From assembly GCF_000321225.1 (NCBI RefSeq), contig NW_004450478.1, forward strand, positions 3,505,634-3,569,633: DNA of 64,000 nt, in the 5' to 3' direction. This DNA comes from Odobenus rosmarus divergens. Its lineage: Eukaryota; Chordata; Mammalia; Carnivora; Odobenidae. A model generated the notes under the pieces. It was not told where the DNA came from and searched no databases. It worked only from the letters and a program-made list of their open reading frames with translations. The stretch's first letter is position 1; each line of letters opens with the position of its first letter. The translations under genes and the position numbers were made by a program. Positions 1 through 12,101 of this stretch are shown here, one piece after another.

Positions 1-211
1 TAAAAAAAATTTTTTAAAGATTTTATCTTAGGAAGAGAGAGCCAGAGAGAGAGGGGATGCGTGAGTGGGAGGAGCAGAGAGAAAGAGAGAGAGAGAGAAT
101 CTCAGACTCCATGCTGAGAGCCCAAGGCAGGACTCGATCCCAAGACCCTGAGATCATGACCTGAGGCAAAATCAAGAGCCAGATGCTTAACCAGAGCCAC
201 CCAGGCACCCC
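1..211 (-). repeat. CAN-SINE (tRNA-Lys derived)
   Basis: Reversed SINE: T-run and AAAGATTTTAT tail at the left, purine-rich GAGA middle, and inverted head ending GCCACCCAGGCACCCC at 211. It may be cut by the window edge on its tail side. The small minus-strand open frame over it (23-244) is SINE sequence. Confidence 0.88.
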
Positions 212-884
212 TATATCCTTGCTTAATAAGCAAACATAAACCAAATACCCGATTTCATTAGCTTCTTAACTAGTTATCACCCTTCAAAATGGAGATTTTA
301 ACACTTAATTTTACTTGCTAAATGTTTTCCCAATCCCAATCTTTAAATAAAAATCTGCTTGCAAACAAATTCTCCTTTCTATTCTCTGCTTCCTTAGACT
401 CCCACACTAACTAAAAAAATAAAGTTGTTTCTTTTTAGGCTCAGAAGCCCTTAACAGATCTCTACAGAATTGAGACATTATGAGCAGCTTTATGTCTTCC
501 TATAGTTAACTGGACCTGATGATGCCTTTTCCTTTCACTTAATTTGTTTCTTTCAACACTACCAACACTGGAATACAAGCTTTATTTTCCTGCGTTTTTT
601 TCACTAAGGATGAAATACATGCTACTAAATTAGAATCTCCCCTCTCACTAATAAGAAAACCAGGAAGCTGGATTTAAAGTGTTCGGTTTGTCCCTGTCCT
701 CTTGGAAGAACTCCCGGTCTTTGACAGTGCAGTTGTTGACTGAAAATTATACAGAAAGATTAATACATTCTCAAACCGATTTTCTGTCAGGCAAGTTGAG
801 TGTTAAGGGTTTACAAAATACTTACGTCTAAATAAAGGCAATGCTCTTTACATCCATAGGAAACAAACAAAAATAATTTCGATG
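212..884. other. 3' flank of WASL, nothing recognised
   Basis: AT-rich unique-looking sequence with no gene, RNA or clear repeat that I can identify. Confidence 0.5.
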
Positions 885-902
885 TAGAATATAAAGCTCA
901 AT

Positions 903-908
903 TTTATT
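903..908 (-). terminator. WASL: Poly(A) signal AATAAA, distal candidate
   Basis: Minus strand CTGGGTTAATAAAATTGAGC, followed 30-45 nt later by TTATTTTTGTTTGTTTCC, a textbook T/GT-rich downstream element. The arrangement is as good as or better than the proximal one, but it is 4.9 kb from the stop codon. It could serve a long WASL 3' UTR isoform. Confidence 0.5.
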
Positions 909-1699
909 AACCCAGCACTAAATGACAAGAGCGTCCTGTGATGACCGAATGCTTGAACAATGTAGGGTGTCCGCCATCACTGAGCCAAAATACGATCACA
1001 TGCTTCAGAGTCAGAGGCCGGTTCCTCAAAGCAAGCCAGCTTTCCTCGGCAGAGACGAGAACACGATGCCAGTGGCTTCTATCAACACCCAGATGACAAG
1101 TGCGAAAGAGTGAAATTTATAGCCATAAATCTTTCAGAAGCAAAGTAAATCTGCAACTTATTGGTAATTTAAGAAAAATACAGAAAACAAGGATAAAAGT
1201 ATTATGATGCACAGAAAAAAGCAACTGAACTAGTAGTCAAAGCTGAATTCTAGTATTAGCTCCTTCTAACAGAACTCAGGCGAGCCCCTCTACCAGTCTG
1301 ATGAGAGTTGGCCTGATGGAACTCGATGGTCTGCAGCTGTCTTTCAGCTGTGAAGTATTTTAGTGTAAGGAGGGAGGGGATCTACCTGACTGCAATTATA
1401 TTTTAATGTCCATCACCTATTTAGTCTTAATAAGTAATTGTTTAAATATGGCGATATTGATGCTTAAAAATTCTTAGACTTGGGCTTGGATGAAAATCCT
1501 CACACATCTAGCCATAACCAAGATAAAACTGAATTCAGGTCAAGACATGCCAACCAGTCCAAGACAGAAAGTGACATCAATATGACACCTGGAAATTCCA
1601 GTTCCATAACATAATTTGATACTGTTAAAATGGAACTTCGTCTTGAATAGAGAATCTAAAGAAAATCCTTACTAAAGTAAGTACAAAAAATGTTTGTGG

Positions 1700-1887
1700 G
1701 GGCACCTGGGTGGCTCAGTTGGTTAAGCAACTGCCTTCAGCTCAGGACATGACCCTGGAGTCCCAGGATCAAGTCCCGCATCAGGCTTCCTGCTCGGCAG
1801 GGAGTCTGCTTCTCCCTCTGATCCTCCTCCCTCTCATGCTGTCTCTCATTCTTTCTCTCTCAAATAAATAAAATCTTAAAAAAAAAA
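1700..1887 (+). repeat. CAN-SINE in distal 3' UTR
   Basis: Head GGGCACCTGGGTGGCTCAG, CT-rich middle, tail CAAATAAATAAAATC plus A-run. Flanked by GTTTGTGG at 1692-1699 and 1888-1895, a short target-site duplication. Confidence 0.93.
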
Positions 1888-3102
1888 GTTTGTGGTTGTT
1901 AAAAAATTAAGGGACTTCAAATTTACTAGAAATTCCCCAATACACAAATACCTCACTAACCTAAAAACCACCTATAAGCTTAACTGTTAAATTTTACTAA
2001 AAAAAATTGTGTGCTATTCATATATTGATTTGTCAATCTTGATGGTGGTACAGACCAGTTTAGATTTACACTGGACTTGTGTGAAATTAAATACTGCATC
2101 AATAGTTAGGATGACCACTGATATAGACGAAAAAAAAAAAAGATATGGCTGATTTATGTAGACATGTTTTGTTATAAAGCCAAAATTTTCAACGGGCTCC
2201 TTCATGCAAAGGAGGATACATGTATCACATGTAGACGTAAAGGCAGTCTTAGCATTAACTGCAAAGTATGCTCCCCATCACATCCATAACACCCAATTTA
2301 TTACACCTTTTTCCAGGGGCTTCACTAAAAAGCAAAGGTTAAAAAAAAAAAATCCATCAATCTCTAAGAGATTATAAGAGAATACTGTATTTTGGAGGTA
2401 AAATCTAACAATGCCAGTAAAATAAGTGTGCAAAGTGAAATTTCTCTTTTCCATAAAGAATTTTCTATTGTATATAAATAGACCTTATTTCTATACTTGT
2501 CCTTTAAGAACTCCATTTCTAAAGGACAGTAAGTTATTTCAGGAATTTCTCCTTTGATTAGATAAATATAATGTGACAAGTGCAATTCTGAGGCATTTGT
2601 CTCTCAAAAAAAATTTTTTTTAAAAGTTTGGTTAATACATTCTTAAGTGTTCACATTTGTACAACAGAAACAAATTTTTAATAGAACATATTGAAATGTT
2701 TAAATTTGGCTAAAGTTCTTAGAAGGCATTTTGTAGCATCCTACACACTAGATTCCATAACTCAGTTTAATCTTCAGACACCCACTTGTGCCAAAGTCAA
2801 CAGCACAGAAAATTCTATTTATCAAAACTGAGGTTCCTGTTTAATGTACCATCTTTGATACCATTGATTAAGAGCTATTTAAGTCCCACATGAACTGCTG
2901 TATTTAGCTTTTACTGAAATGACCAGTAAACTGCAGTATCATTCTGATTTTAGGGAACTGCAACATTTTCAGTATGCCAAACAGCTCCAGTTTGACCTTG
3001 CAATGTGAAAGCTCTGTATACCACAGCAGTGGCTTCCAGGGAGCTGAGCAGCTGTCCCATTTCCCAGCAGAACAGGGTGTAACATTCTTTTTGCTCACCG
3101 TG

Positions 3103-3108
3103 TTTATT
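3103..3108 (-). terminator. WASL: Poly(A) signal AATAAA, second candidate
   Basis: Minus strand ATTAAATAAACACGG, 175 nt beyond the first candidate. The downstream sequence has GT steps (GGTGAGC, TGTTAC, TGTTCTG) but no strong T-rich block, so it is weaker than 3278-3283. Confidence 0.35.
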
Positions 3109-3259
3109 TAATGGCACACTCTCTCAGGGCATGCAGTCTGCTGAAAACTTCAACCATCATCATTCACTGCTGTGTACCCTTTACTATAATCTACAGTTAA
3201 AAAAATGTTTTTATCCATTTTAATCTATTCACAATAAAGAAAAACACAGCATTTTAGCC

Positions 3260-5816
3260 TATTTGGGTCAAATTAATTTTATTATGCTCCATGATGAATT
3301 GCCACCAGTGCAACATCCTATCACTATACATTTCAAAAAAATTCACATACTAAACAAAATTTCAGTTGATAAATGGAAATGAATGATTGAAAAGTCTTTA
3401 TGAATCTCACACATACAATATGTGGCTAGCTGAAATTGTCTATCACGTAGCATATAAAAAGCCTCATGCTAAGTTTGTTAAATGCGAAGGCTATCAGACA
3501 ATCATTTAGCTGCAGAATATATGGGAGGCTTTCAGACAACGCACAGGTATAGTGCTGCCCACAGTGCAAGGTGGTGGAGGACCGAAACATGCAACCTTTA
3601 CATCTACAGTGGATCTAGTCATCATGCCTGGACTGAACTCCACAGCTGCTGTGTTTCAACCAATAGTAATTTAGACTTTGTGCAACAACAATAACAGAAA
3701 GCCTTTTTTTCCTCAAGAAGAATAAACTCAATTACCTTTGGCAAATTTTATACCCATCTTACATGTTTAAAATTGTTTCCAACTCAAAGAATTGATATCC
3801 TTTTATTCAGAGCAGCTCCTGATAAATATTTATCACACCGAAGTTAGCTGGAAAACCCTGAATTCCTTGGCCAAAAGTTAAGAGAGATCTTAAACTGGCA
3901 TTACCTTAAAGACATTTCTAGGATATTTAAAATGTTTTTTATAATGTCAAATGAAAAAAAGGAGGATGCTTAATATTACTTAAAATAATTATAATGTTCT
4001 ATTTACCATTTGCACAAATTCCTAACTCTATTGGTTAGTAGTTGTCCAGCCTCATCCACACCAGACTCAGTGTCACTGAGCTCAAGCCACGATAAAAATG
4101 AGAGTAAGCAGAAAAAGGTTTCTAGCAGCAGAGGGCACTGTTTTTGCAAGAAACAAAAAGTCTAGAATCTTTCCCATGTATTTAAATTACTCTTGCAAGA
4201 AAGGTAACATTCTTTGAATAACTTAACTATCTTACTGCACCACTTACTGCTTTCAGCAACAAAACCTTTTAAATTATTTATGATAACTAGATGATCATTA
4301 GAGATTATGTGATAACTGGTTAAAATTCAAGCCATATCTTGCAGGTCCAGCCTGTCAAGATCATGCCAAATACCAGATTTTGGTCGGTACAATTCTAGAG
4401 AGCTTAATTTTTAGTTGGATATTGTGATTATAGTACTGAAATACATTTGGAACTACATTCTGCGTATGACTCAATGTGAGAAAAATACGTGTCTGTATTT
4501 AAATCAGATCATTTTCCTACCTAAAATTTAAAGTAGGTAGGTATGATAATTAGCACTATAAATATGAAAACAACCACCTTTAGGCAGATTAGTGTATTGT
4601 AGAGAGGCAAGGAAACCCTAATTTTAACACATCATTTAGTATACATAACAAATGTGCAGGTTGTAAAGTTTTATTTAAAAAAAAGAATCTATCATTCAGT
4701 TATGTGTTTCAAGAAATATGACACTGGGACCACCAATCTTTTAAGAAAAATGTAACCCTTCACCTGACATTTGACAAAAACCTTGACAAATTATAAAAAT
4801 TTTAAATAGCGTAATAGGTTCAGCATTACAGCGTTTACCTTTGCCAGCTAGATTCGATTTGTATGGCTGGTATTTCTGAATACCTCAATCCACACAGACT
4901 ACACAATAAAAATAATTCCACATCATTTTTATAAGGTTCTAATTTTTATAGTGTATTTAACCAGATACTGAAGTAACCATAATGTATAGCCTCCTTCAGT
5001 TCAAGTAGAATATTAGCCCTAGAATCCCCCAAACTGCAAAAACTTAAACTGTTTAAGAGTAATACCAAAAATATTTTTAAATTTTTGCTAAAAAGAGCCT
5101 GACACATTTGCTATAGCATAAAAATAATCTCAGACAAGTACAGGTATGCAAGGTCTCCTTATGATTCCAGCCTCCAAATACCACTTCTGTACAAGAACAG
5201 GCAATATTGTTCTAAGAGGTGTGTTACTGATTTTCCCAACTAGCGTCTCTGTAGTGACATTATGCAGAGCATACTGCTACAACTTGAGAAACTGCATCAG
5301 TGTAGTGATGTCTAGAGAACTGTGCAATGTGTCAGCTTCAACATTCATGTAGCATGGTGTTCAAAATGAAGGGGCTAAATAAACTAAGGTCTGTATCACT
5401 TAAAAAAGAATGTAGTGCTATACTAGATTTTAATAAGAAAATTTAGGTACAGAAAAAGTAGGGTATGAAAATAGTGTTTTTCCTTCTGGCATTATAACTA
5501 AATTACATTAAGGTTTTTGTCAGTCTCACAAATAATATTTAAACTCCCTTGTTGATGGAATGAAAAATATTCACAAATTAAGTGAGCATCCTGGTGTAAA
5601 CTTGCACACAATAACAGGGAGTAGCTTTGTAGAGGATTTTGACAAACCTTTACAGATTAAATGAGGTATTGCACAGATTAATAAAAAAAAAGCAAAAAAG
5701 GCAACAAAAATATACAGCAAGTTGGTAGAACATTTACATGATAATTTTACAGAATCCATAGACAGAAAGTAGTGTTTAGTATTTCACCTTAAAAATATAT
5801 ATATATAATATATAGA
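3260..5816 (-). other. WASL: WASL 3' UTR to proximal poly(A) site
   Basis: About 2.55 kb of non-coding, AT-rich sequence between the stop codon and the poly(A) signal at 3278-3283. It has no intact transposon and no convincing reading frame. From memory the human WASL 3' UTR is of similar length, which favours this end point; I cannot check that here. The open frames at 3482-3694 and 5146-5352 lie on the opposite strand inside it and are treated as chance. Confidence 0.65.
3278..3283 (-). terminator. WASL: Poly(A) signal AATAAA, proximal candidate
   Basis: On the minus strand it reads GCATAATAAAATTAATTTG. It is followed about 35-50 nt downstream by a T/GT-rich stretch (TGCTGTGTTTTTCTTTATTG), as expected for a cleavage site near 3255-3265. 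It lies 2.5 kb past the stop codon. Confidence 0.6.
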
Positions 5817-5878
5817 TCAGTCTTCCCATTCATCATCATCCTCAAAATCTTCTTCGTCATCTTCATCCTCATCTTCAT
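5817..5878 (-). CDS. WASL: WASL exon 11, acidic tail and stop
   Basis: 62 coding nt: AT completing Asp486, 19 further codons and TGA at 5819-5817. The encoded tail is almost all Asp/Glu and ends D-D-D-E-W-E-D. The penultimate-region tryptophan (Trp503) is the residue WASP-family acidic motifs use to dock on Arp2/3. The acceptor is TTTTTTCCAG/ATGAAG. Because the tail is a GAT/GAA repeat, this exon is low-complexity at DNA level and easy for gene finders to miss or mask. The 3' UTR follows directly. Confidence 0.97.
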
Positions 5879-6389
5879 CTGGAAAAAAATCACCAAGGCA
5901 AACAATCAAAACATATGTATAAATAAAATAACATTACATGATTCTTGGATGATTCCTCCAATTATTTAACTTCTGAAACAAAACCATTCGATTCTGGAGG
6001 AATCTGGTTACTAGGACAATTTAAAATGAATCAAATAAAATACATCTAAAGAGTAGGATGGTCAGCTGAAGATTAGAACAGGAGTCAGAAGACTTGGGTT
6101 CTAGTTCCGTAGTATCTATGTAGTGAATTTCAACCAGTGTTTCTTTATATGAAAACCCACATTTGTGTTGGCCTCTCTGAATTTTCACACATCTCAAATC
6201 CAAGAGTGGCCCCTTTAATGACTATTTTTAAAGAAAAGTTGTAAAAAATACACCTGATTGTTCAGCTACCAATTCCAGTTATAATTCTAGTGACAGGCAG
6301 GAAACTCATTGATACTGAGGACACTGAGCCACTAAGGAACAGGGCAGGCAGTCCAAATACCCAGCCTTCCCTTCCTACCCCCCTATTCT

Positions 6390-7512
6390 CTCCTGAGCCC
6401 AATGACATTGCTCTTTCCAGGTCCCCAATAACCTACTGTTGCTAAAGCTAAAGCTCAATTTCCTGTTCTCGCTTTCTTGTCCGATCACATACATTTGACC
6501 CAGATCGTCACTCCATCCTCCTTCAAACACTTCATGTGGCTTCTAAGACACTGCACTCTCCAGCCTTCAGACCTTATTACACCTTCTCTTTTCATATCCA
6601 CTTCTTTAATGATCCCATCCCATTCTGTAACTTTAAATACCACGCCTATTTTAATGACATGCAAAATTTATTTTAACAGTCCAGACCTCACCCCTCAACT
6701 CCAGGCTCATAACCAAATGCCTGCATAACATCTACGTTTGAATTTTTAGTAAGTATCTCAAATTTAATATTTACAAAAACCAATCTCCTGATCTTTCCTC
6801 TCAAACCTGCTCCTCCTAAATCTTATCCCACTCTGTTAATGGAAATTTCACCCCTTTCATGCTCAAGTCAAAAATCTTGGGAGTCATCCTTCACTCCTTT
6901 CTTTTTTCCAAACCTCACTTCTAACCCATCAGCAAACTCAAGGATCTCCACAGTCAAAATATACCTAGTATCCAATCCCAGCTCACTGGTGCTACCAGTC
7001 TGATTCAAACCTTTGCTATCTCTTGCTTGGATTATTGCCATTCCTCAGCTAAGGACCTTCCAGTGGCTTCCCATCACATTCATGGCCTCCAAAGCCTTAC
7101 TACTGGCCTCCTACCATCTCTCTTACTTCATTACCTTCCTATTCTTTCCTCAGCCACACCAGCCTCATTGATGTTCCTCAACCTCAGGGACTTTGCATTT
7201 GCTGTTCTTTCCATCTGAATGAACACATTTTCCCCAGTTTTCTGTATGGCTTACTCCCTAAACTCTTGGTCCTTTTTCAAATGTCACCTCAGTTAGGCCT
7301 CATCCTATTTCAAAATGAACTTCCCTCCCACATCCTATAAGTCCTTATATCTCCCTTTCTGCTTAATTTTTGTCCTTAGCACATATCACCATTTAACATA
7401 TATTTTTCTAACTTTGTTTACTGTTTGTCTCCAATGCATCCATTCATGCTCCATGAAGGCAGGGATTTTTTTTTTTTAATTATTATTCCATGATAAATAT
7501 TTGCAGAATGAA
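6390..7512 (+). repeat. LINE L2 fragment, 3' part
   Basis: Resembles the C-terminal reverse-transcriptase region and 3' end of mammalian L2: CTCTTTCCAGGT at the left, a decayed L-D-Y-C-H-S segment near 7030, ACTTTGCATTTGCTGTTC near 7190, and a 3' part with CTCCATGAAGGCAGGGA near 7450. Plus-strand frames 6477-6728 and 7027-7218 are remnants of this coding sequence and are not genes. Confidence 0.8.
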
Positions 7513-7632
7513 ATAGCCTATTCTCTCTTTATCACATAGTATGAGAATAAATATGTCTATTTAAGGAAAATAAATATTGGTAATAGATCCTAGATATCCA
7601 CATTCTTACAGAGAAACACAGAGAAGAAAAAT

Positions 7633-7812
7633 GACATTTATTGAGCACTTACTATGTGCTAAGTAATCTGCTGGTTAGTTACATATTATTTTATTTATTC
7701 TTCATATCAATCATGATTCATGAATTCTCTCCACATAACAAATAAGAAAACTGAGGTCGATAGAGGGTAAATAATAGATTTAATAAGAACAGAGATCTGA
7801 TTCTGGTCCATC
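7633..7812 (-). repeat. MIR-type old SINE
   Basis: Contains TTATTGAGCACTTACTATGTG at the left and AAGAAAACTGAGGTC to the right, the order expected for a reversed MIR copy. It is diverged. Confidence 0.6.
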
Positions 7813-8397
7813 ATGCTGGGAAGCTCTTTAGTAAACCTCAAGCATTATATCAAGACCCACTGCTTTCTCTTTTGAAAGTAATATCCACTTATATGGTGGT
7901 ATACATATGCTTAATAATGGCCTCAGAATAGGGATAAGTTTATTCAAATAAACCTCTTAGGAAACCACAAGAGGACACAAAAAACTTCAAAATACTTTAG
8001 CAAATCCCAGAAAACCCAATTTCTCTGCCCTGATTCTCACAAATCAGGGAAACCGGAATTTCTCATGTCACAAGAATGTCACAGGAATGAGATCCAGAGT
8101 CTCAAGCCTAATTTAGAGATTTGCCAGGCATTCTATTAGTATTTCCAGTATAGGAAATGAAACTATTTCTCTGAAGTTGTTCTTCCAATTTATGGTTATA
8201 AGGCTATGGTGTCCTGGAATCCATTAAGCTTCAGACAGACTAGTCACAGTGGCAGTAACTTTTAAAAAATTTGTCCTAAAATCCACTTCAGTGTTACTCA
8301 ACAGCAGGGGAAAAGCTAGCAAAGACTATCATAAAATCAAAAGAAAATAGAACTTCAAATATTAAAATTAAATATACATATGTACATGTAAATATAC

Positions 8398-8506
8398 CTG
8401 AAGAATGAATGGCTTTGCTCCTTTTCTGCATCACTTCCATTAATGCACCCACAATTCCTGAAGTGGGTGCAGGTGTTGGTGGTGTAGACTCTTGGCCATC
8501 AGATAC
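8398..8506 (-). CDS. WASL: WASL exon 10, central (cofilin-like) helix
   Basis: 109 nt: 36 codons (450-485) plus the G that opens Asp486. It starts V-S-D-G-Q-E-S-T-P-P and contains G-I-V-G-A-L-M-E-V-M-Q-K-R-S-K-A-I-H-S-S. The amphipathic central helix both packs on the GTPase-binding domain (off state) and contacts Arp2/3 (on state); the final two serines (484, 485) precede acidic residues and match the known CK2 sites. The acceptor is TTTTCCAAG/GTATCT and the donor TCAG/GTATAT. Confidence 0.97.
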
Positions 8507-10983
8507 CTTGGAAAAGAAAGTTAGCAAAATTTAGAAATAAATTCTTAGCAAAAAATTTTTGTCTCCAGAAAGTCTTACGTTTTTAGAATCACTACCTATT
8601 TAAAAAAAGGAAAGGGATAAAAAAAAGAGCACACAAATCCAGGACAGGATTAACTAAGTTAGGAAGAAATAAACTGCTGCCTTAAAATAATCATTCATAT
8701 ACTCCTTAATGTATAAAGCCAACAACACATTTGTTATTAGAATAACAAACCCTTCCCTAAATAATACTTGTCCTTGCAGATGGATTACTTCTGTTCATTT
8801 TCATTCTAGTACACAAAGCCCTAGCTGATGAAACTTTAAAACTATTATCAAGGAACATCATTTTAACAAAACTAAGGTAATGTCCAGATTCCTGGAGTTG
8901 TTAGGTGAGGACACTTAAGATATCTAAGAGCAAATGAAGAGACTTCTGCTCTCCTAGAAAAACTCAGCTTTACTGACAAGCTTTATCACCTTATATACTA
9001 TATTTATACCTATATATAATTTTAACTCAAAATGAATTTTCTTTCTCATAGCATTATGAGAAGTTAATCTCTTTAAGGAGATCAGTTATGTAGCTTTCAA
9101 AATATACCTACCTCACGAGGCAACCAACTATCCCTAACTAAAGTACTTCTATCTAGTATAAACTACATTCAAGGGGGAAAAAAAAAATCAACCTCAAGGG
9201 GTCTCATTAAAATCTAATTTCTATACAAAATACTCCCTGATTCCAACTCTCATTAAAAAAGAGAGAATACAGGAAATCTGTTGAGATTCAGGGAAAAAAA
9301 ATTTAGAAAGTACTCCTCTAAGTGTACTTTGACTAAAATGAACAGTCATTTATACAAAATATTCATTGTGTTAATTTTGTCTCTGGAATTATATTACCTT
9401 TGTAAAGGTAGAATACTGGTATAATTAAAAATGAAATCACACAGCTGTTTCTTTTCAATTCTAAGTCATTCCCCCCCCACCAAAAATTACTTTGTTATGG
9501 CAAACTTCTTATTTTGGTCTTCACAGCTCTTCTCCTAATACTATTTGTCTTTCTGGATTTACAGATCTTTTTCTTTTAAAAATAGTCAAAGTAAGTCCCC
9601 ATAAAATACTGACTCATTCATTAGTATTTAGGTTTTTAGAGACCAGATGTTAACTATTACTGGTATAGAAATGCCACAAATGAAAAAGACAACAGAAATA
9701 GTTTCAGAGCTCTGAATGCCATCATGAGGCTCTCAAAGAAGTATAGCAGCAATAAGGAGAAACAGACTCCCCGTAAGCAAGCTGGTAATACTAGGCAGGG
9801 AGCACTGCAGGAGCACGACACTGCTGTAAACACATTTTCTAAAGCACCGACTTAGACATGGTGCTGTCCGAGGTACTATGAACATGGAATTCAAAATATA
9901 TACAAGTGAATACTTACACCTTTCCTGCCAGCTCTTTAAAGTAAATCTGTGATCTTATGTTAGTAATTTTCATCACTGAATAAATGATTTATATAGACTG
10001 TTTAAAGAAACAGAGAAATTTCAACCACAGAATGGTTTCTTAAAAAGGAAATACAATTATGGACTCAGATCACATATATAACATGCTAATCATTCACTGA
10101 TTTATGCCCTCTAGGATATTACTCAGCAGTTAATTTAAAAAAAAAAGGTGATTATTTAGGGTAAGGATGGCCTACACTTAGAATGGAACACACATTTCTT
10201 TTTCTAAAAGAAATGCAGAGATCAATTTACAGGGTTTTTTTGGACAGAGAGAGAGTTGGGATGGGAAGAAATGATGATGGGGAAAATAAATAGGGAATTT
10301 ATTTAGCAACTTTTTAAATTAAAAAAAGAGGACAACTTAATTCATTAAATTTAACACCTTATTAGTATCAGCAAATGAGAGAAAGAAACAAAGTTGACTG
10401 TGGAAGAGAGAGGAAAGAGAAACAAAAGGTAAGTTAAGAGTGGCAGATGTGGGAATGAGTGACACATAAGTGGCACAGATTCTAAGCTACAAGATTGAAA
10501 ATGACTCCATTAAAACCTGTTATTCACCGTGGCTGTGGGCATTTTGACACTAATTCTTCCCACTAACAACTGTTCAAAATTCTTTAACTGTTCCTGAGAA
10601 ACCTTTAGTCTAAACTAAAGGGGGAGAGGGAGCAGACAGCTTAATCACGTGGTAAGAAAAAGCTCTAGATATATTTTAAAGATCAGAGTTTTTTAAATCT
10701 GTGCTATGCCAACGTTTAAATGTTTTCATTCAATTAGCTGTGTTCCATATCCACCATTCTCTTCCTAGCTAAAGTTTTGGTGATTGAGAAAGTTACCATA
10801 ATTCCCTAGGTCACAAAATAATTTTCAATCAAAATCCCCTTCTTTCATCTTTATTTACTGCATAGAAAAATCTACTGTCCGTTACCTGTCTGAAGCCCCG
10901 CAGAGCAAATGTTCCTGTTGGAACTGACAGACTACATATACTCTCAGAAGGAACTATGTCAATGCAGGCAGTTTAGGCTCTAG

Positions 10984-11330
10984 AAAAGCGGTCAGCAAAC
11001 TACTGCCCATGGGCCAAACCTAGTGTGTCCTATTTTTTGTAGAACTTTTTAGGGTGAAAAATGAGTTTTACATTTTTAAATGGCTGGAAGAAAATCAAAA
11101 TAATAATATTTGTGACACGTGAGAATTATATGAAATTCAAATTTCAGTGTCCCTAAAAAAAGCTTTATAGAACACAACCATGCCCATTCAATTATGCATC
11201 GTCAATGCTGCTGCTTTCATGGCACAACACCAGAACTGAGTAGTTGTGACAGAGACCACATAGCCTGCAAGCCTAAGATATTTACTATGTGGTCCTTTCA
11301 AAAAAACCAGTTTGCCCACTTTTGCCTCAT
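10984..11330 (+). mobile_element. hAT-type (Charlie group) DNA transposon remnant
   Basis: Starts GCGGTCAGCAAACTACTGCCC and ends near TTTGCCCACTTTTGCC, with TAGAACACAACCATGCCCATTC and TGTGACAGAGACCACATAGCC inside. This matches the common non-autonomous element with terminal GGGTCGGCAAACT. The same family recurs at 30164-30389 and 43366-43562 in the opposite orientation. The exact family name is uncertain. Confidence 0.6.
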
Positions 11331-11640
11331 CCAGTACAGAGATTTCTTTCCTTTTTCTGCAGAGTTGGATTTTCTACTAATCTAATTTTCAGAACACAGG
11401 AACTTTAGAATACAGTTTAGTTTTCATAAAGGTAATGGTCTGAACTTACCAAGGTGATTACAATTGGTTATAAGTAGGGTTTACTTTTCTATAGTTTGAA
11501 GATTTTTCTTTAAATTTTAAAGTAAATTTTATTCAGAAGTGAAGTCTAGAACAACAGCAAACATGTTGGAATATTCCACTTACATGAGGTTCTAGAACAG
11601 GCAAAACTAATCTACAGTGACAGAAATCAGATTGGTGATC

Positions 11641-11823
11641 TTTTTTTTTTTTTTTAAAGATTTTATTTATTTATTCATGAGAGACAGAGAGAGAGAGAGA
11701 GGCAGAGGGAGAAGCAGGCTCCCAAGGAGCAGGGAGCCTGATGCGGGACTCGATCCCACGACCCTGGGATCATGACCTGAGCCGAAGGCAGACGCTTAAC
11801 CATCTGAGCCACCCAGGCGCCCC
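11641..11823 (-). repeat. CAN-SINE
   Basis: T-run then AAAGATTTTATTTATTTATTC, GAGA-rich middle, inverted head ending GCCACCCAGGCGCCCC. Perfect flanking duplication AGATTGGTGATCTTTTT, starting at 11629 and again just after the head. Low divergence suggests a fairly young copy. Confidence 0.94.
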
Positions 11824-12101
11824 AGATTGGTGATCTTTTTGAAAGGGGGACTAACTGGAAAGAGGCATGAGGGAACTTTCTGGGGTGATATTTCGATTAC
11901 AGAAGTATGGGTTACACTGGTATAGGTATAAATGTGTGTGTTTTACCGTATGTAAAAATATAAGAAATTCAAAGGGTTAAAAAGATGAATACCAAGAGAA
12001 AGAGCAAAAAGTGAAATAAAGACTTTCCAAGTTGTCTTATAAATTACTTTAAAAATTCCATTAGGACAGATAGTCTAAACTGAAAAGAAGAGATTACTTA
12101 C

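Larger units (their letters stand above)
885..3259 (-). other. WASL: Possible extended WASL 3' UTR (distal form)
   Basis: If the distal signal at 903-908 is used, the transcript continues through this segment. It contains one plus-strand CAN-SINE (1700-1887) and otherwise unique AT-rich DNA. Its last 200 bases (about 915-1115) are unusually rich in CpG compared with the surroundings. No coding gene is supported here. Confidence 0.4.
5879..8397 (-). other. WASL: WASL intron 10
   Basis: 2519 nt, GT-AG. It holds a plus-strand L2 LINE fragment (6390-7512) and an antisense MIR (7633-7812); the rest is unique AT-rich sequence. Confidence 0.92.
8507..12101 (-). other. WASL: WASL intron 9
   Basis: 3595 nt, GT-AG. 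It holds a hAT-type DNA transposon remnant (10984-11330) and a reversed CAN-SINE (11641-11823). The stretch 8520-10980 shows no clear repeat or gene. Confidence 0.92.

Noticed and set aside
922..1113. Plus-strand 63-codon frame
   Set aside because: Lies antisense at the end of the WASL distal 3' UTR and resembles no family. The CpG signal is kept as a finding, but a protein is not supported.
4667..4676. Another AATAAA on the WASL strand in the 3' UTR
   Set aside because: No convincing GT/T-rich element follows, and it is only about 1.1 kb after the stop. Left out as a likely chance match in AT-rich DNA.
6477..7218. Two plus-strand frames with reverse-transcriptase-like residues (L-D-Y-C-H-S)
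   Set aside because: They are decayed pieces of a LINE L2 with stops and gaps, not a gene.
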